Source: Paraburkholderia madseniana | GTDB taxonomy: Bacteria; Pseudomonadota; Gammaproteobacteria; Burkholderiales; Burkholderiaceae | NCBI RefSeq assembly: GCF_009690905.1 | Contig: NZ_VOSW01000073.1 | Span: 1 to 46,378, forward strand | DNA length: 46,378 nucleotides | Direction of reading: 5' to 3' | In this document: positions 31,033 through 38,970 of the stretch, piece after piece | Layout of the letters: each line of letters begins with the position of its first letter | Numbering within the stretch: position 1 is the first letter of the stretch | Notes under the pieces: generated by a model | Database searches by the model: none | What the model was told of the DNA's origin: nothing | Seen by the model: only the letters and a program-made list of their open reading frames with translations | Translations under genes and position numbers: made by a program

Positions 31033-31413
31033 TTACCAGCCCCAATACGGCGAGTAGCCTACGCCGACACCCGTACCCCAGCCGTGCCCCCAACCCCCGC
31101 CGTAATAGCTGCCGTAGACGCTGACAGGCGGCGAGTAATAACGTGAGTACGCCTGAGCCGCGTTCTCGGCGGCAATGGCCTGATTCTGATCGGACAGCAC
31201 CTGACGGTCGATCGCATCATAGCGCTCGCGTTCTTCAGGGGTGAGCGGCCGGGCGGTGTTGGCCACGCCCGACTGGTCGGCCGGCAGGCGGCTATAAATC
31301 GGCGAGGGCCCCGGCGGGTCCATCACGCAACCCGTAAGCGCGACGCTACCGGCGATGACCGTCAGCACGGCGAACGAGCGCATGCAATGCTTTAGCGAAA
31401 TAGGAATGTTCAT
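31033..31413 (-). CDS. Small lipoprotein with Gly/Tyr/Trp-rich tail
   Basis: The 126-residue product starts with a signal peptide ending in the lipobox ALTGC (Cys at about 29). A short charged helix follows (LTPEERERYDAIDRQVLSDQNQAIAAENAAQAY), then a Gly/Tyr/Trp-rich end (GGGWGHGWGTGVGVGYSPYWGW). The chosen ATG at 31413 has GGAGATC about 9 bases upstream; a GTG at 31464 in frame would precede the signal peptide. No family recognised. It may be translationally coupled to a possible 42-residue upstream frame (ATGA overlap). Confidence 0.75.
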   Translation of the reverse strand: MNIPISLKHCMRSFAVLTVIAGSVALTGCVMDPPGPSPIYSRLPADQSGVANTARPLTPEERERYDAIDRQVLSDQNQAIAAENAAQAYSRYYSPPVSVYGSYYGGGWGHGWGTGVGVGYSPYWGW

Positions 31414-31538
31414 TTTTTGATCTCCATCGGTCGGATGCCTAAGCAAAACATGCGCAACGCGCACCGCCCGAGATCCAACACAACGATCGACGATAACGCG
31501 CCGCCCAAGCCCCAGAAAAGCAGCAGGCGACGCGTCAT
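31410..31538 (-). CDS. Possible 42-residue hydrophobic ORF overlapping the lipoprotein start
   Basis: On the minus strand an ATG at 31538 opens a 42-codon frame: MTRRLLLFWGLGGALSSIVV, then a Cys- and Arg-containing tail ending MEIKK. The stop TGA overlaps the lipoprotein ATG (ATGA). The first half could be a membrane segment. There is no obvious ribosome binding site (the preceding bases are CAGTAAA). It lies between hslO and the lipoprotein gene. The overlap with the next start and the hydrophobic N-terminus are the only support, so this is a tentative call. Confidence 0.3.
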   Translation of the reverse strand: MTRRLLLFWGLGGALSSIVVLDLGRCALRMFCLGIRPMEIKK

Positions 31539-31582
31539 TTTACTGCTGTAACGCAGCTGCAATGCGCTGCCGCCCGGCCGCT

Positions 31583-32533
31583 TCAGTGCCGCTGGTCGGC
31601 CGCCGGCGTCACGCCTTGTGAGAGCGCATTCGCGACAAAAAGTTGCGTTACATCGACCGGATCGAATTCGTACCGTTGATTACAGAATTCGCAATGAATC
31701 TCGACGTGACCGCGTTCTTCGATCACGCCGTCCACTTCTTCGCGGCCCAGCATCTTCAGCATCGCGCCGACTTTTTCGCGCGAACAGCTGCATTCGAAGC
31801 GCGTTGTTGCCGGTTCGAAATGCTGCACATTTTCCTGCCAGAACAGACGGCGGAAAATCGTCGCCGGTTCTTCTTTCAGCAGCTCGTCTTGCGACATCGT
31901 GCCGCCGAGCGTGCAGACGCGCTCCCACGTGTCCGCATCCAGATCGCCCGGATGCGGGACGATGCCGCCGTCGCCCGGCAGCTTTTGCAGCAGCATGCCG
32001 ACTGCGCGCTCGGTGTTCGCCGCGAGCCACAGGCGTGTGTCGAGCTGCTCCGAGTGATGCATGTAGTGCTCGAGCACTTCGGACATCGACTTGAGCGGGC
32101 CGTCCACCCCCGAGAGCGGCACGATACTTTGATACGGTTGCTGGCCGGGTTGCTTGTCGCGCGGGTCGAGCGTAATCACGCAACGGCCATGGCCGCTCGC
32201 GTTGACCAGTTCGATCATCGAGGTGGTGTCGTCGATCGTATTGCCCGCTTCGCCGGAGAGCTTGGCGGTGGCGCGCATCGACAGGTCGGAGCTGCACTGC
32301 ACCACCAGCATCTTGGCCGGTCCGTCGCCGAAAATCTGCATGACGAGCGTGCCGTCGAACTTGAGGTTCGCCGAAAGCAGCGCGCACGCGGCCATCATTT
32401 CGCCCAGAATCGTCCGCACGGGCGCCGGATAGTCCCGGCGCGTCAGCACTTCCTGCCACGTATTGCGCAGCGAAACGATCTCGCCGCGCACCGGCGCCGC
32501 GCTGAACATGAATTTTTGCAACTGGTCGCTCAC
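31583..32533 (-). CDS. hslO: Hsp33, redox-regulated holdase chaperone
   Basis: The 316-residue cytoplasmic chaperone is activated by oxidation and heat. The N-terminal domain begins with LQKFMFSAAPVRGEIVSL and continues through ALLSANLKFDGTLVMQIFGDG. The C-terminal zinc switch is intact, with CSCSREKV and, about 30 residues later, CEFCNQRYEFD, giving the CXC and CXXC pairs. Length is slightly over the 290-300 typical size owing to a short C-terminal tail. It lies 63 bp after the gamma-carbonic-anhydrase gene on the same strand, so the two may be co-transcribed. Confidence 0.95.
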   Translation of the reverse strand: MSDQLQKFMFSAAPVRGEIVSLRNTWQEVLTRRDYPAPVRTILGEMMAACALLSANLKFDGTLVMQIFGDGPAKMLVVQCSSDLSMRATAKLSGEAGNTIDDTTSMIELVNASGHGRCVITLDPRDKQPGQQPYQSIVPLSGVDGPLKSMSEVLEHYMHHSEQLDTRLWLAANTERAVGMLLQKLPGDGGIVPHPGDLDADTWERVCTLGGTMSQDELLKEEPATIFRRLFWQENVQHFEPATTRFECSCSREKVGAMLKMLGREEVDGVIEERGHVEIHCEFCNQRYEFDPVDVTQLFVANALSQGVTPAADQRH

Positions 32534-32596
32534 AACTTTTCCTCGGTCGAATGACGCAGCCTGATGCTGCGCCGTGCGCGCCGCGCGCCCGGCTGA

Positions 32597-33121
32597 CTAG
32601 CCGATACGCACGAGCTGCGCCTTGAAATATTCGCGGCGCTCGGCATAACTTGCCGCGCCGCGCTGCATATTGGCGATATCCGTCTCGGTCAGTTCGCGCA
32701 CCACTTTGGCGGGCGCGCCGAGAATCAGCGAATTGTCGGGAAACACTTTGCCTTCGGTGACGATGGCGCCCGCTCCGACCAGACAGTTGCGGCCGATTAC
32801 CGCTCCATTCAAGACCACGGCCTGAATTCCGATCAAAGAGCCTTCCTTGATCGTGCAGCCGTGCAGCATGACCTGGTGGCCGATCGTCACATTCGGCTCG
32901 ATCGTCAGCGGGAAGCCCGGGTCGGTGTGCAGCACCGCGTTTTCCTGGACGTTGCTGCCGGCGCCAAGGGTGATTGGCTCGTTGTCGCCGCGAAGCGTCG
33001 CGCCGAACCAGACGCTCGAATTTTCCTCGAGCGTCACATTGCCGATAATGTTCGCCGAATCCGCGACGAACACGCTTTCATGGATGGTCGGGGCTGCTTC
33101 GCCAAGCTTGTAAATTGTCAC
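32597..33121 (-). CDS. Gamma-carbonic-anhydrase-like hexapeptide-repeat protein
   Basis: This 174-residue left-handed beta-helix protein shows hexapeptide repeats (NIIGNVTLEENSSVWFGATL; QENAVLHTDPGFPLTIEPNV; ALNGAVIGRNCLVGAGAIV-like). The metal-binding His positions LHTD, GHQVMLHGC are present, as in YrdA/PaaY-type gamma-carbonic anhydrases. Such proteins form trimers; enzymatic activity in this subgroup is often weak or unproven. The start at 33121 gives MTIYKLGEAAPTIHES. It is divergent from the DUF455 gene across about 308 bp. Confidence 0.9.
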   Translation of the reverse strand: MTIYKLGEAAPTIHESVFVADSANIIGNVTLEENSSVWFGATLRGDNEPITLGAGSNVQENAVLHTDPGFPLTIEPNVTIGHQVMLHGCTIKEGSLIGIQAVVLNGAVIGRNCLVGAGAIVTEGKVFPDNSLILGAPAKVVRELTETDIANMQRGAASYAERREYFKAQLVRIG

Positions 33122-33429
33122 GCTGTCTCCTCTTGATCGGTCGCTACACGCTGTGCGGGCGGGCCGGGGCTGCGAAACCGGTTACGAAATGGGGCAGCTA
33201 ATTGAGGGCGCTAAAGCCAAACGCCAAAGAAGCGCCCGAAAAAGCCCTGGTGAACCGGGTTGTCCTGCCGGCCCCGCGCCATAGGCGCGCGAGATGGTCG
33301 AATCGAGTATTGTAAACGGTTGTGTGCTTGGGCCGCTCGACGGTGCCGTAAGCCGTCCGGCGCCCAGCTTCGGCAACCGTCGCGCCTCCCGTCCTGCCTG
33401 TTGCTGTTCTCTTTGCCAATCTGGTTGCC
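33122..33429. other. Divergent intergenic region, no gene recognised
   Basis: This stretch separates the leftward gamma-carbonic-anhydrase gene from the rightward ferritin-like gene. Frames on the minus strand (for example 33182-33560) encode Arg/Ala/Gly-rich sequence without support. It is expected to hold two divergent promoters; no clear -35/-10 pair was found. Confidence 0.4.
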
Positions 33430-34353
33430 ATGATTTCCGCTGCTCCGTCTGTTCCGCCCGCTCTGCCGATGTCGACGAATCCTGAGCATTGCCCGAATCG
33501 TGCGAACTGCGCGCGCACCGCGGCGCTGGCCGCATTGCGCGAAGTCGACCCGGCAACCAAGGCAGCCGCGGCACGCGCGTTATACGCTGCGGTGTTCGAA
33601 GGCAGCTACGCATGCTCCGCAGACCTCGAACTCGCCGAGCCGACCGACCTGCCGGGCCGTCCCGCCCGTCCCGAACTGGTCGATCCGCGCAAACTGAAGC
33701 GCCGCAGCATGCAATCGCCCGAAGGGCGGGCTGTCTTACTGCACGCGCTGGCGCACATCGAATTCAACGCCATCAACCTCGCGCTCGACGCCGTCTGGCG
33801 CTTTGCCGGCATGCCCGCCGCGTTCTACACCGACTGGCTCAAAGTCGCCGCCGAAGAGGCCCATCACTTCTCGCTGCTGGTCGCCCGGCTTGCGGAATTC
33901 GGCCATGTCTACGGCGATTTTCCCGCACACGACGGCCTCTGGGACATGTGCGAGCGCACCCGTGCCGACGTGCTGGCGCGCATGGCACTGGTGCCGCGCA
34001 CCCTCGAAGCACGCGGCCTCGACGCCTCGCCGCCGATCCGCGCCCGCCTGCAGCAGGCGGGCGACCAGGCGTCCGCAGCGATTCTCGACGTGATCCTGCG
34101 CGACGAAATCGGTCATGTGCTGATCGGCAACCACTGGTTCCGCCATTTGTGCGACGCGGGCGCCCTCGATCCGCACGCCACCTACACGCGCCTTGCCGAC
34201 CAGTATCACGCACCGAAATTACGCGGTCCGTTCAATTTCGAAGCGCGTCGCGACGCCGGTTTCGACGAGGCCGAACTGGCCGCGCTGGTTGCCCTGGCTG
34301 GCCTCGACGTCGAGCAGCCGGCCCCGCCGGCCACTCAGGCCTCGGGTACCTGA
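33430..34353 (+). CDS. DUF455 ferritin-like domain protein
   Basis: The 307-residue protein is all-helical with ferritin-like metal-binding residues: HIEFNAINLALDAVWRF (about 110-126) and LKVAAEEAHHFSLLVARL (about 137-154), then a later DVILRDEIGHVLIGNHWF (about 221-238) with a Glu and two His. This matches the DUF455 family (MiaE-like ferritin fold), whose function is largely unknown. Start is uncertain: an ATG at 33469 (MSTNPEHC) is an alternative. The short C-terminal tail is Pro/Ala-rich. No close operon partner upstream. Confidence 0.82.
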   Translation: MISAAPSVPPALPMSTNPEHCPNRANCARTAALAALREVDPATKAAAARALYAAVFEGSYACSADLELAEPTDLPGRPARPELVDPRKLKRRSMQSPEGRAVLLHALAHIEFNAINLALDAVWRFAGMPAAFYTDWLKVAAEEAHHFSLLVARLAEFGHVYGDFPAHDGLWDMCERTRADVLARMALVPRTLEARGLDASPPIRARLQQAGDQASAAILDVILRDEIGHVLIGNHWFRHLCDAGALDPHATYTRLADQYHAPKLRGPFNFEARRDAGFDEAELAALVALAGLDVEQPAPPATQASGT

Positions 34354-34399
34354 AGCCTTTTTCCATAGCCGGACGCCACGCATCGTCCGGCTATCTCGT

Positions 34400-34405
34400 T
34401 ATAAT
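34400..34405 (+). promoter_or_regulatory. -10 box (TATAAT) before the alpha/beta hydrolase gene
   Basis: TATAAT followed by CG lies 34 bp upstream of the hydrolase ATG at 34439. No convincing -35 hexamer lies 16-18 bp further upstream. Confidence 0.4.
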
Positions 34406-34438
34406 CGAACGACCATTCTTTTTTCGGGCGCGCCGTTC

Positions 34439-35323
34439 ATGAATACATCCAGGTCTGAATTCGTCGCCGTGCGCGGCATCCGTCTGCACGTGCGGCGCTG
34501 GGGCAATCCGGATGCGCCGATGCTCTTCATGCTGCACGGCTGGATGGACGTGGCGGCATCGTTCCAGTTCGTCGTCGACGCGTTGGGCGGCGACTGGCAG
34601 GTGATTGCGCCCGATATGCGCGGCTTCGGCCTGTCGGACTGGCCGGTCGCCGAGCGCGGCGGCGGCAACTACTGGATCCAGGATTACCTCGGCGACCTGG
34701 ACGCGTTGCTCGACCACTATGCACCGACCGGCGAAGTCAATCTGGTCGGCCACAGCATGGGCGCGAATATCGCCTGCCTGTATGCGGGCGTGCGACCGGA
34801 ACGGGTTCGGCGCGTGGTCGATCTGGAAGGCTTCGGGCTCGCGCCGTCGCACTCGGCGCAAGCGCCCAAGCGTCTGCGCAACTGGCTCGATGAGTTGCGC
34901 GATCCGCCGCAGTTGAAGCGTTACGCGTCGCTGGGCGATGTTGCCGGCCGTCTGATCAAGACCAACCCGCGCCTCGCTCCGCCGCGCGCGAAGTTCCTCG
35001 CTCAGCATTGGTCCAAGCCGGACGGAGAAGGGCGCTTCATGCTGCTCGCCGATCCGGCGCACAAACTGCGCGGGCCGACGCTGTATCGCCTCGACGAAGT
35101 GATGGCCGTATGGCGCAAGGTCACCGCGAAAGTGCTGCACGTCGAGGCCGCCAACTCGCCCACGCTCGCACAGATTGCCGGCGAGATTCCGCTCGACGAG
35201 TTCAAGGCGCGCTTCCAGGCTTTTCCGAACTGGCGCGAGAAGATCATCGACGAAGCGGGACATATGGTGCATCACGATCAGCCCGAGCAGGTAGCCGCGC
35301 TGATCGAGGGCTTCTGCGCCTGA
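34439..35323 (+). CDS. Alpha/beta hydrolase
   Basis: This 294-residue alpha/beta-hydrolase-fold enzyme has the oxyanion motif LHGWMDVAASF (about 31-41), DMRGFGLSDWP, the nucleophile elbow VGHSMGANIA (Ser about residue 104) and the catalytic His in EAGHMVHHDQP near the end. The C-terminal layout is like epoxide hydrolases and haloalkane dehalogenases, but the substrate is not predictable. The ATG at 34439 was chosen over longer in-frame starts because these would overlap the previous gene with Arg-rich sequence. Confidence 0.87.
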   Translation: MNTSRSEFVAVRGIRLHVRRWGNPDAPMLFMLHGWMDVAASFQFVVDALGGDWQVIAPDMRGFGLSDWPVAERGGGNYWIQDYLGDLDALLDHYAPTGEVNLVGHSMGANIACLYAGVRPERVRRVVDLEGFGLAPSHSAQAPKRLRNWLDELRDPPQLKRYASLGDVAGRLIKTNPRLAPPRAKFLAQHWSKPDGEGRFMLLADPAHKLRGPTLYRLDEVMAVWRKVTAKVLHVEAANSPTLAQIAGEIPLDEFKARFQAFPNWREKIIDEAGHMVHHDQPEQVAALIEGFCA

Positions 35324-35354
35324 ACCTTGCAAAAGGGTTTCGGCGCGCGGGTCA

Positions 35355-35368
35355 CTATCTCGAGATAG
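35355..35368. promoter_or_regulatory. 14-bp perfect palindrome CTATCTCGAGATAG
   Basis: This uninterrupted perfect palindrome lies 58 bp upstream of the PHP-domain gene start and 12 bp before a second palindrome. It fits a compact dimeric repressor site. The XhoI-like centre (CTCGAG) may be a coincidence. Confidence 0.45.
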
Positions 35369-35379
35369 CGCTGCGGCCA

Positions 35380-35398
35380 TTTACTGCGTTGCAGTAAA
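35380..35398. promoter_or_regulatory. Palindrome TTTACTGC-GTT-GCAGTAAA overlapping a -10-like box
   Basis: 8-bp arms with a 3-bp centre form a perfect inverted repeat. It contains most of TAAAAT (35395-35400), a possible -10 box, so binding here could block transcription of the PHP-domain gene, whose start codon is at 35427. Confidence 0.45.
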
Positions 35399-35426
35399 AT
35401 GAGTGCAGAACCTTCTCAAGACAAAG

Positions 35427-36257
35427 ATGAACGCCGACCTCCATTGCCACTCCACCGTTTCCGACGGCCAGTTCGCGCCGGCCGATGTCGCGCGCCGCGC
35501 GCACGCGGGCGGCGTGACACTGTGGGCGTTGACCGACCACGACGAACTGGGCGGCCAGCACGAAGCGCGCAGCGCCGCTGAGGCGCTCGGCATGGGCTAC
35601 CTTAACGGCGTGGAGATTTCGGTCACGTGGGCGTCGCGCACCGTGCACATCGTCGGGCTCGGCGTCGATCCGACCAGCTCGATCCTGATCGACGGCCTCG
35701 CGCGAACCCGCAACGGCCGCGCCGCGCGCGCCGAAGCGATTGGCGAGCAGTTGGCCACGCTCGGTATCCCCGACGCCTATCAAGGCGCGCTCAAATACGT
35801 CTCGAATCCGGACATGATTTCGCGCACGCACTTCGCGCGCTTCATGGTCGAAAACGGCTACGCCAGCTCGACACAGGACGTGTTCACCCGCTATCTCGGC
35901 GACGGCAAGCCCGGCTACGTGTCGCATCGCTGGGCGAAACTGGCGGACGCGGTTGGCTGGATTCAGGCCGCCGGCGGCGAGGCGATCATCGCGCACCCGG
36001 GGCGCTATGCGTACTCGCCGGTCGAATTCGACGCCTTCTTCGCCGAATTCATCGACCTCGGCGGTAAAGCGATCGAAGTCGTGACGGGTAGCCACACGCC
36101 GGATCAGTACCGCGAATACGCGGACGTCGCGCGCCGCTTCGGCTTCGAAGCCTCGCGCGGTTCCGACTTCCATGCACCCGGCGAAGGCCGTGTCGATCTC
36201 GGCACGCTGCCGCCGCTACCTTCCGATCTCAAGCCCGTCTGGGAACGCTGGCTGTGA
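35427..36257 (+). CDS. PHP-domain phosphoesterase (YciV/TrpH/RNase AM-like)
   Basis: The 276-residue metal-dependent phosphoesterase has the PHP ligands: MNADLHCHSTVSDG (N-terminal HxH), LTDHDELGG, VHIVGLGVD, IIAHPGRYAYS and a final GSDFHAPGE. This order matches the YciV/TrpH family, members of which remove phosphate from 3',5'-nucleoside bisphosphates or degrade short RNA. Start 35427 places the HxH at residues 6-8, as in homologs; a GTG at 35403 in frame adds eight residues. The following gene is a YciO-type protein, the same order as the yciV-yciO pair in enterobacteria. Confidence 0.92.
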   Translation: MNADLHCHSTVSDGQFAPADVARRAHAGGVTLWALTDHDELGGQHEARSAAEALGMGYLNGVEISVTWASRTVHIVGLGVDPTSSILIDGLARTRNGRAARAEAIGEQLATLGIPDAYQGALKYVSNPDMISRTHFARFMVENGYASSTQDVFTRYLGDGKPGYVSHRWAKLADAVGWIQAAGGEAIIAHPGRYAYSPVEFDAFFAEFIDLGGKAIEVVTGSHTPDQYREYADVARRFGFEASRGSDFHAPGEGRVDLGTLPPLPSDLKPVWERWL

Positions 36258-36399
36258 TCGCGCGCCGTGCCGCGGCGGCACGATATGCGCGACGGTCCCC
36301 GTCCGAGGGACGTGCTTTCGCCCGATCTTCCGCCTGGTCTTCCGTCCGATGTTCGTCTGCTTTTTCGTCCGTCATCACCCGTAGCCACCGTTAGTCAAA

Positions 36400-37035
36400 A
36401 TGTCCCAATACTTTCGGCTTCATCCGGATAACCCGCAGCCGCGTCTCGTCAAACAGGCTGTGCAGATCATCAACGACGGCGGCGTCGTCGCGTTGCCGAC
36501 GGATTCGAGCTACGCGCTCGCCTGCCACCTCGACGACAAGGACGCGGTGGAGCGCCTGCGGCGCATTCGGGGACTCGACGAGAAGGCTTTGTTGTCGCTG
36601 CTGGTGCGCGATCTCTCGGAGCTGTCGAACTTCGCGATGGTCGACAACCGGCAGTACCGCCTGATCAAATCGGTCACGCCAGGCCCTTACGTCTTTGTGC
36701 TGCAGGCCACCAAAGAGGTGCCGCGCCGCCTGTCGCACCCGTCGCGCAAGACCATCGGCCTGCGGGTGCCGGAGCACGCGATCACGCTGGCCATTCTCGA
36801 AGAACTCGGCCAGCCGCTGCTCGGCTCCACCCTGATCATGCCGGGCGAAACCCAGCCGCTGAACGACCCGGAAGAAATCCGCGAAAGGCTCGAGAAACAG
36901 GTGGACCTGGTGATCGACGGCGGCCCGTGTGTGTGCGAGCCGTCCACCGTGATCGATCTGACCGGCGCCGAACCAGTGCTGGTGCGGCTAGGGCGCGGTT
37001 CTCTCGCGCCCTTCGGTCTCGAAGAGACGGCATGA
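36400..37035 (+). CDS. YciO/Sua5-family threonylcarbamoyl-AMP synthase-like protein
   Basis: The 211-residue protein has the YrdC/Sua5 fold, with GGVVALPTDSSYALAC (about residues 27-42, tRNA or nucleotide pocket), LLSLLVRDLSELSNFA, the TPGPYVFVL motif and GSTLIMPGE. It lacks the C-terminal Sua5 domain, so it is a YrdC/YciO-type protein. YrdC makes threonylcarbamoyl-adenylate for the t6A modification of ANN-decoding tRNAs; YciO paralogs are weaker, and I cannot tell which type this is. It follows the PHP gene by about 142 bp and precedes an M50 protease gene. Confidence 0.88.
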   Translation: MSQYFRLHPDNPQPRLVKQAVQIINDGGVVALPTDSSYALACHLDDKDAVERLRRIRGLDEKALLSLLVRDLSELSNFAMVDNRQYRLIKSVTPGPYVFVLQATKEVPRRLSHPSRKTIGLRVPEHAITLAILEELGQPLLGSTLIMPGETQPLNDPEEIRERLEKQVDLVIDGGPCVCEPSTVIDLTGAEPVLVRLGRGSLAPFGLEETA

Positions 37036-37068
37036 GTGAAAGCGGACAGACGCACGCAATCGCGTTGT

Positions 37069-37074
37069 TACAAT
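37069..37074 (+). promoter_or_regulatory. -10-like box (TACAAT) upstream of the M50 protease gene
   Basis: TACAAT followed by AGCG lies 9 bp upstream of the ATG at 37083. The spacing would give a nearly leaderless transcript if it is used. No clear -35 is seen. Confidence 0.35.
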
Positions 37075-37082
37075 AGCGAGTT

Positions 37083-37745
37083 ATGGATTCTTCCCTGATA
37101 CAGACCATTGCGGTTTACGCGTTGCCGGTGATTTTCGCAATCACGCTGCATGAAGCTGCGCATGGCTACGTCGCGCGCTGGCTCGGCGACAATACCGCGT
37201 ATGTGCTCGGCCGCGTTTCCGTTAATCCGATGCGGCACATCGATCCGCTCGGCACGATCGCGATTCCCTTGCTGTTGTACTTCGCCACCAGCGGCGCGTT
37301 CATGTTCGGTTACGCGAAGCCCGTGCCGGTCGCCTTCGGCAATCTGCGCAATCCGCGTTGGGGCAGCCTGTGGGTCGCGGCCGCCGGACCGGGCTGCAAT
37401 TTCGTGCAGGCGCTGGTGTGGGGCCTGATCGGCGTTGCACTTGCTGTGGGTGGGGTTGACGAGCCTTTCTTCACGCGCATGGCGGCAGCCGGCGTCGGCG
37501 TGAATCTCGTGCTCGGCGTGCTAAACCTGTTTCCGCTGCCCCCGCTCGACGGCGGCCGCGTGCTGATGGCGCTGTTGCCGCCGCGGCAATCGATCGCGCT
37601 GTCGCGTCTCGAACCGTACGGCTTTTTCATCGTGATGGCGCTCGTCATGACGGGCACGCTCACTCGCTATTGGCTCAGCCCGCTCGTGACGCTCGGCTAC
37701 GGTGCGATTACCGCAATTCTGACTCCACTTGTTTCGCTTTTCTAA
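37083..37745 (+). CDS. Site-2 protease family membrane metalloprotease (M50)
   Basis: This 220-residue integral membrane protein has the zinc motif HEAAHGYVARWLG (HExxH, about residues 22-26) and the second-site motif LFPLPPLDGGRVLM (about 142-155), which contributes the catalytic Asp. About four to six membrane helices are visible. It lacks PDZ domains, as in the short M50 S2P-like group. It sits 6 bp before trpS, so it is probably co-transcribed with it. Physiological substrate unknown. Confidence 0.9.
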   Translation: MDSSLIQTIAVYALPVIFAITLHEAAHGYVARWLGDNTAYVLGRVSVNPMRHIDPLGTIAIPLLLYFATSGAFMFGYAKPVPVAFGNLRNPRWGSLWVAAAGPGCNFVQALVWGLIGVALAVGGVDEPFFTRMAAAGVGVNLVLGVLNLFPLPPLDGGRVLMALLPPRQSIALSRLEPYGFFIVMALVMTGTLTRYWLSPLVTLGYGAITAILTPLVSLF

Positions 37746-37751
37746 ATAACC

Positions 37752-38954
37752 ATGTTCCCAGACCGTATCTTCTCCGGCATGCGGCCCACCGGGTCGCTGC
37801 ACCTCGGCCACTATCACGGCGTGCTGAAAAACTGGGTGCGGCTGCAGTCCGAATACCCGTGTTTCTTCTGTGTGGTCGATTGGCACGCGCTGACGACGCA
37901 CTACGAAACGCCCGAAGTGATCGAAAAGAACGTGTGGGACGTGCTGATCGACTGGCTCGCGTCGGGCATCGATCCGGCGCAGGCTACGCTCTTCATCCAG
38001 AGCAAGGTGCCCGAACATGCGGAACTGGCGCTGCTGCTCGGCATGAGCACGCCGCTCGGCTGGCTCGAACGCGTGCCGACCTACAAGGAGCAGCAGGAAA
38101 AGCTGAAGGACAAGGACCTGTCCACCTACGGCTTCCTCGGCTATCCGGTGCTGATGGCGGCGGACATTCTGCTGTACCGCGGCTCGCTCGTGCCGGTCGG
38201 CGAAGACCAGGTGCCGCACGTCGAAATGACGCGTGAAATCGCGCGCCGCTTCAACTATCTGTACGGCCGCGAACCGGGCTTCGAAGAGAAGGCGAATGAA
38301 GCGGCCAAGAAGCTGGGCGGCAAGCGGGCCAAGCTTTATCACGAGCTGCGCAACGCCTATCAGCAGGAAGGCGACGACGAAGCACTCGAGCAGGCGCGGG
38401 CGATGTTGCAGGAATCGCAGAGCCTGTCGATGAGCGACCGCGAGCGTCTGTTCGGCTACCTCGAAGGATCGCGCAAGATCATTCTGGTCGAACCGCAGGC
38501 CATGCTGACCGAAGCGTCGCGCATGCCGGGTCTGGACGGCCAAAAAATGTCGAAGTCGTACGGCAACACGATCGGCCTGCGCGAAGACGCGGAAACGATC
38601 ACGAAGAAGGTCCGCACCATGCCGACCGATCCGGCACGCGTGCGCCGCACCGATCCGGGTGATCCGGACAAGTGCCCGGTGTGGCAACTGCATCAGGTCT
38701 ACACGGACGAAGCCACCCACGAGTGGGTGCAGAAGGGCTGCCGAACAGCAGGAATCGGTTGCCTCGAGTGCAAGCAGCCGGTGATCGAAGGCATTCTGCG
38801 CGAGCAGCAGCCGATGCTCGAGCGCGCGCAGAAGTACATGGACGATCCGTCGTTGTTGCGCGCGATCGTCGCCGACGGCTGCGACAAGGCCCGCAAGTTC
38901 GCCACGGAAACGATGCGCGACGTGCGCGAGGCGATGGGCCTGTCGTACAACTGA
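37752..38954 (+). CDS. trpS: Tryptophanyl-tRNA synthetase with candidate Fe-S motif
   Basis: The 400-residue class I synthetase charges tRNA-Trp. It has a HIGH-type motif in SLHLGHYHG (about 15-23) and KMSKS (265-269). It is longer than E. coli TrpRS because of extra segments. After KMSKS come C308-x21-C330-x6-C337-x2-C340. This closely resembles the C-x22-C-x6-C-x2-C motif that binds a [4Fe-4S] cluster in Thermotoga maritima TrpRS. All four cysteines are present, so a cluster is plausible but unproven. The preceding gene ends 6 bp earlier. Confidence 0.95.
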   Translation: MFPDRIFSGMRPTGSLHLGHYHGVLKNWVRLQSEYPCFFCVVDWHALTTHYETPEVIEKNVWDVLIDWLASGIDPAQATLFIQSKVPEHAELALLLGMSTPLGWLERVPTYKEQQEKLKDKDLSTYGFLGYPVLMAADILLYRGSLVPVGEDQVPHVEMTREIARRFNYLYGREPGFEEKANEAAKKLGGKRAKLYHELRNAYQQEGDDEALEQARAMLQESQSLSMSDRERLFGYLEGSRKIILVEPQAMLTEASRMPGLDGQKMSKSYGNTIGLREDAETITKKVRTMPTDPARVRRTDPGDPDKCPVWQLHQVYTDEATHEWVQKGCRTAGIGCLECKQPVIEGILREQQPMLERAQKYMDDPSLLRAIVADGCDKARKFATETMRDVREAMGLSYN

Positions 38955-38970
38955 GCGCGGCACTGAAGCA

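Noticed and set aside
33182..33613. Leftward frames in the divergent region before the ferritin-like gene
   Set aside because: They overlap the start of the DUF455 gene and encode Arg/Gln/Ala-rich sequence with no conserved motif or ribosome binding site.
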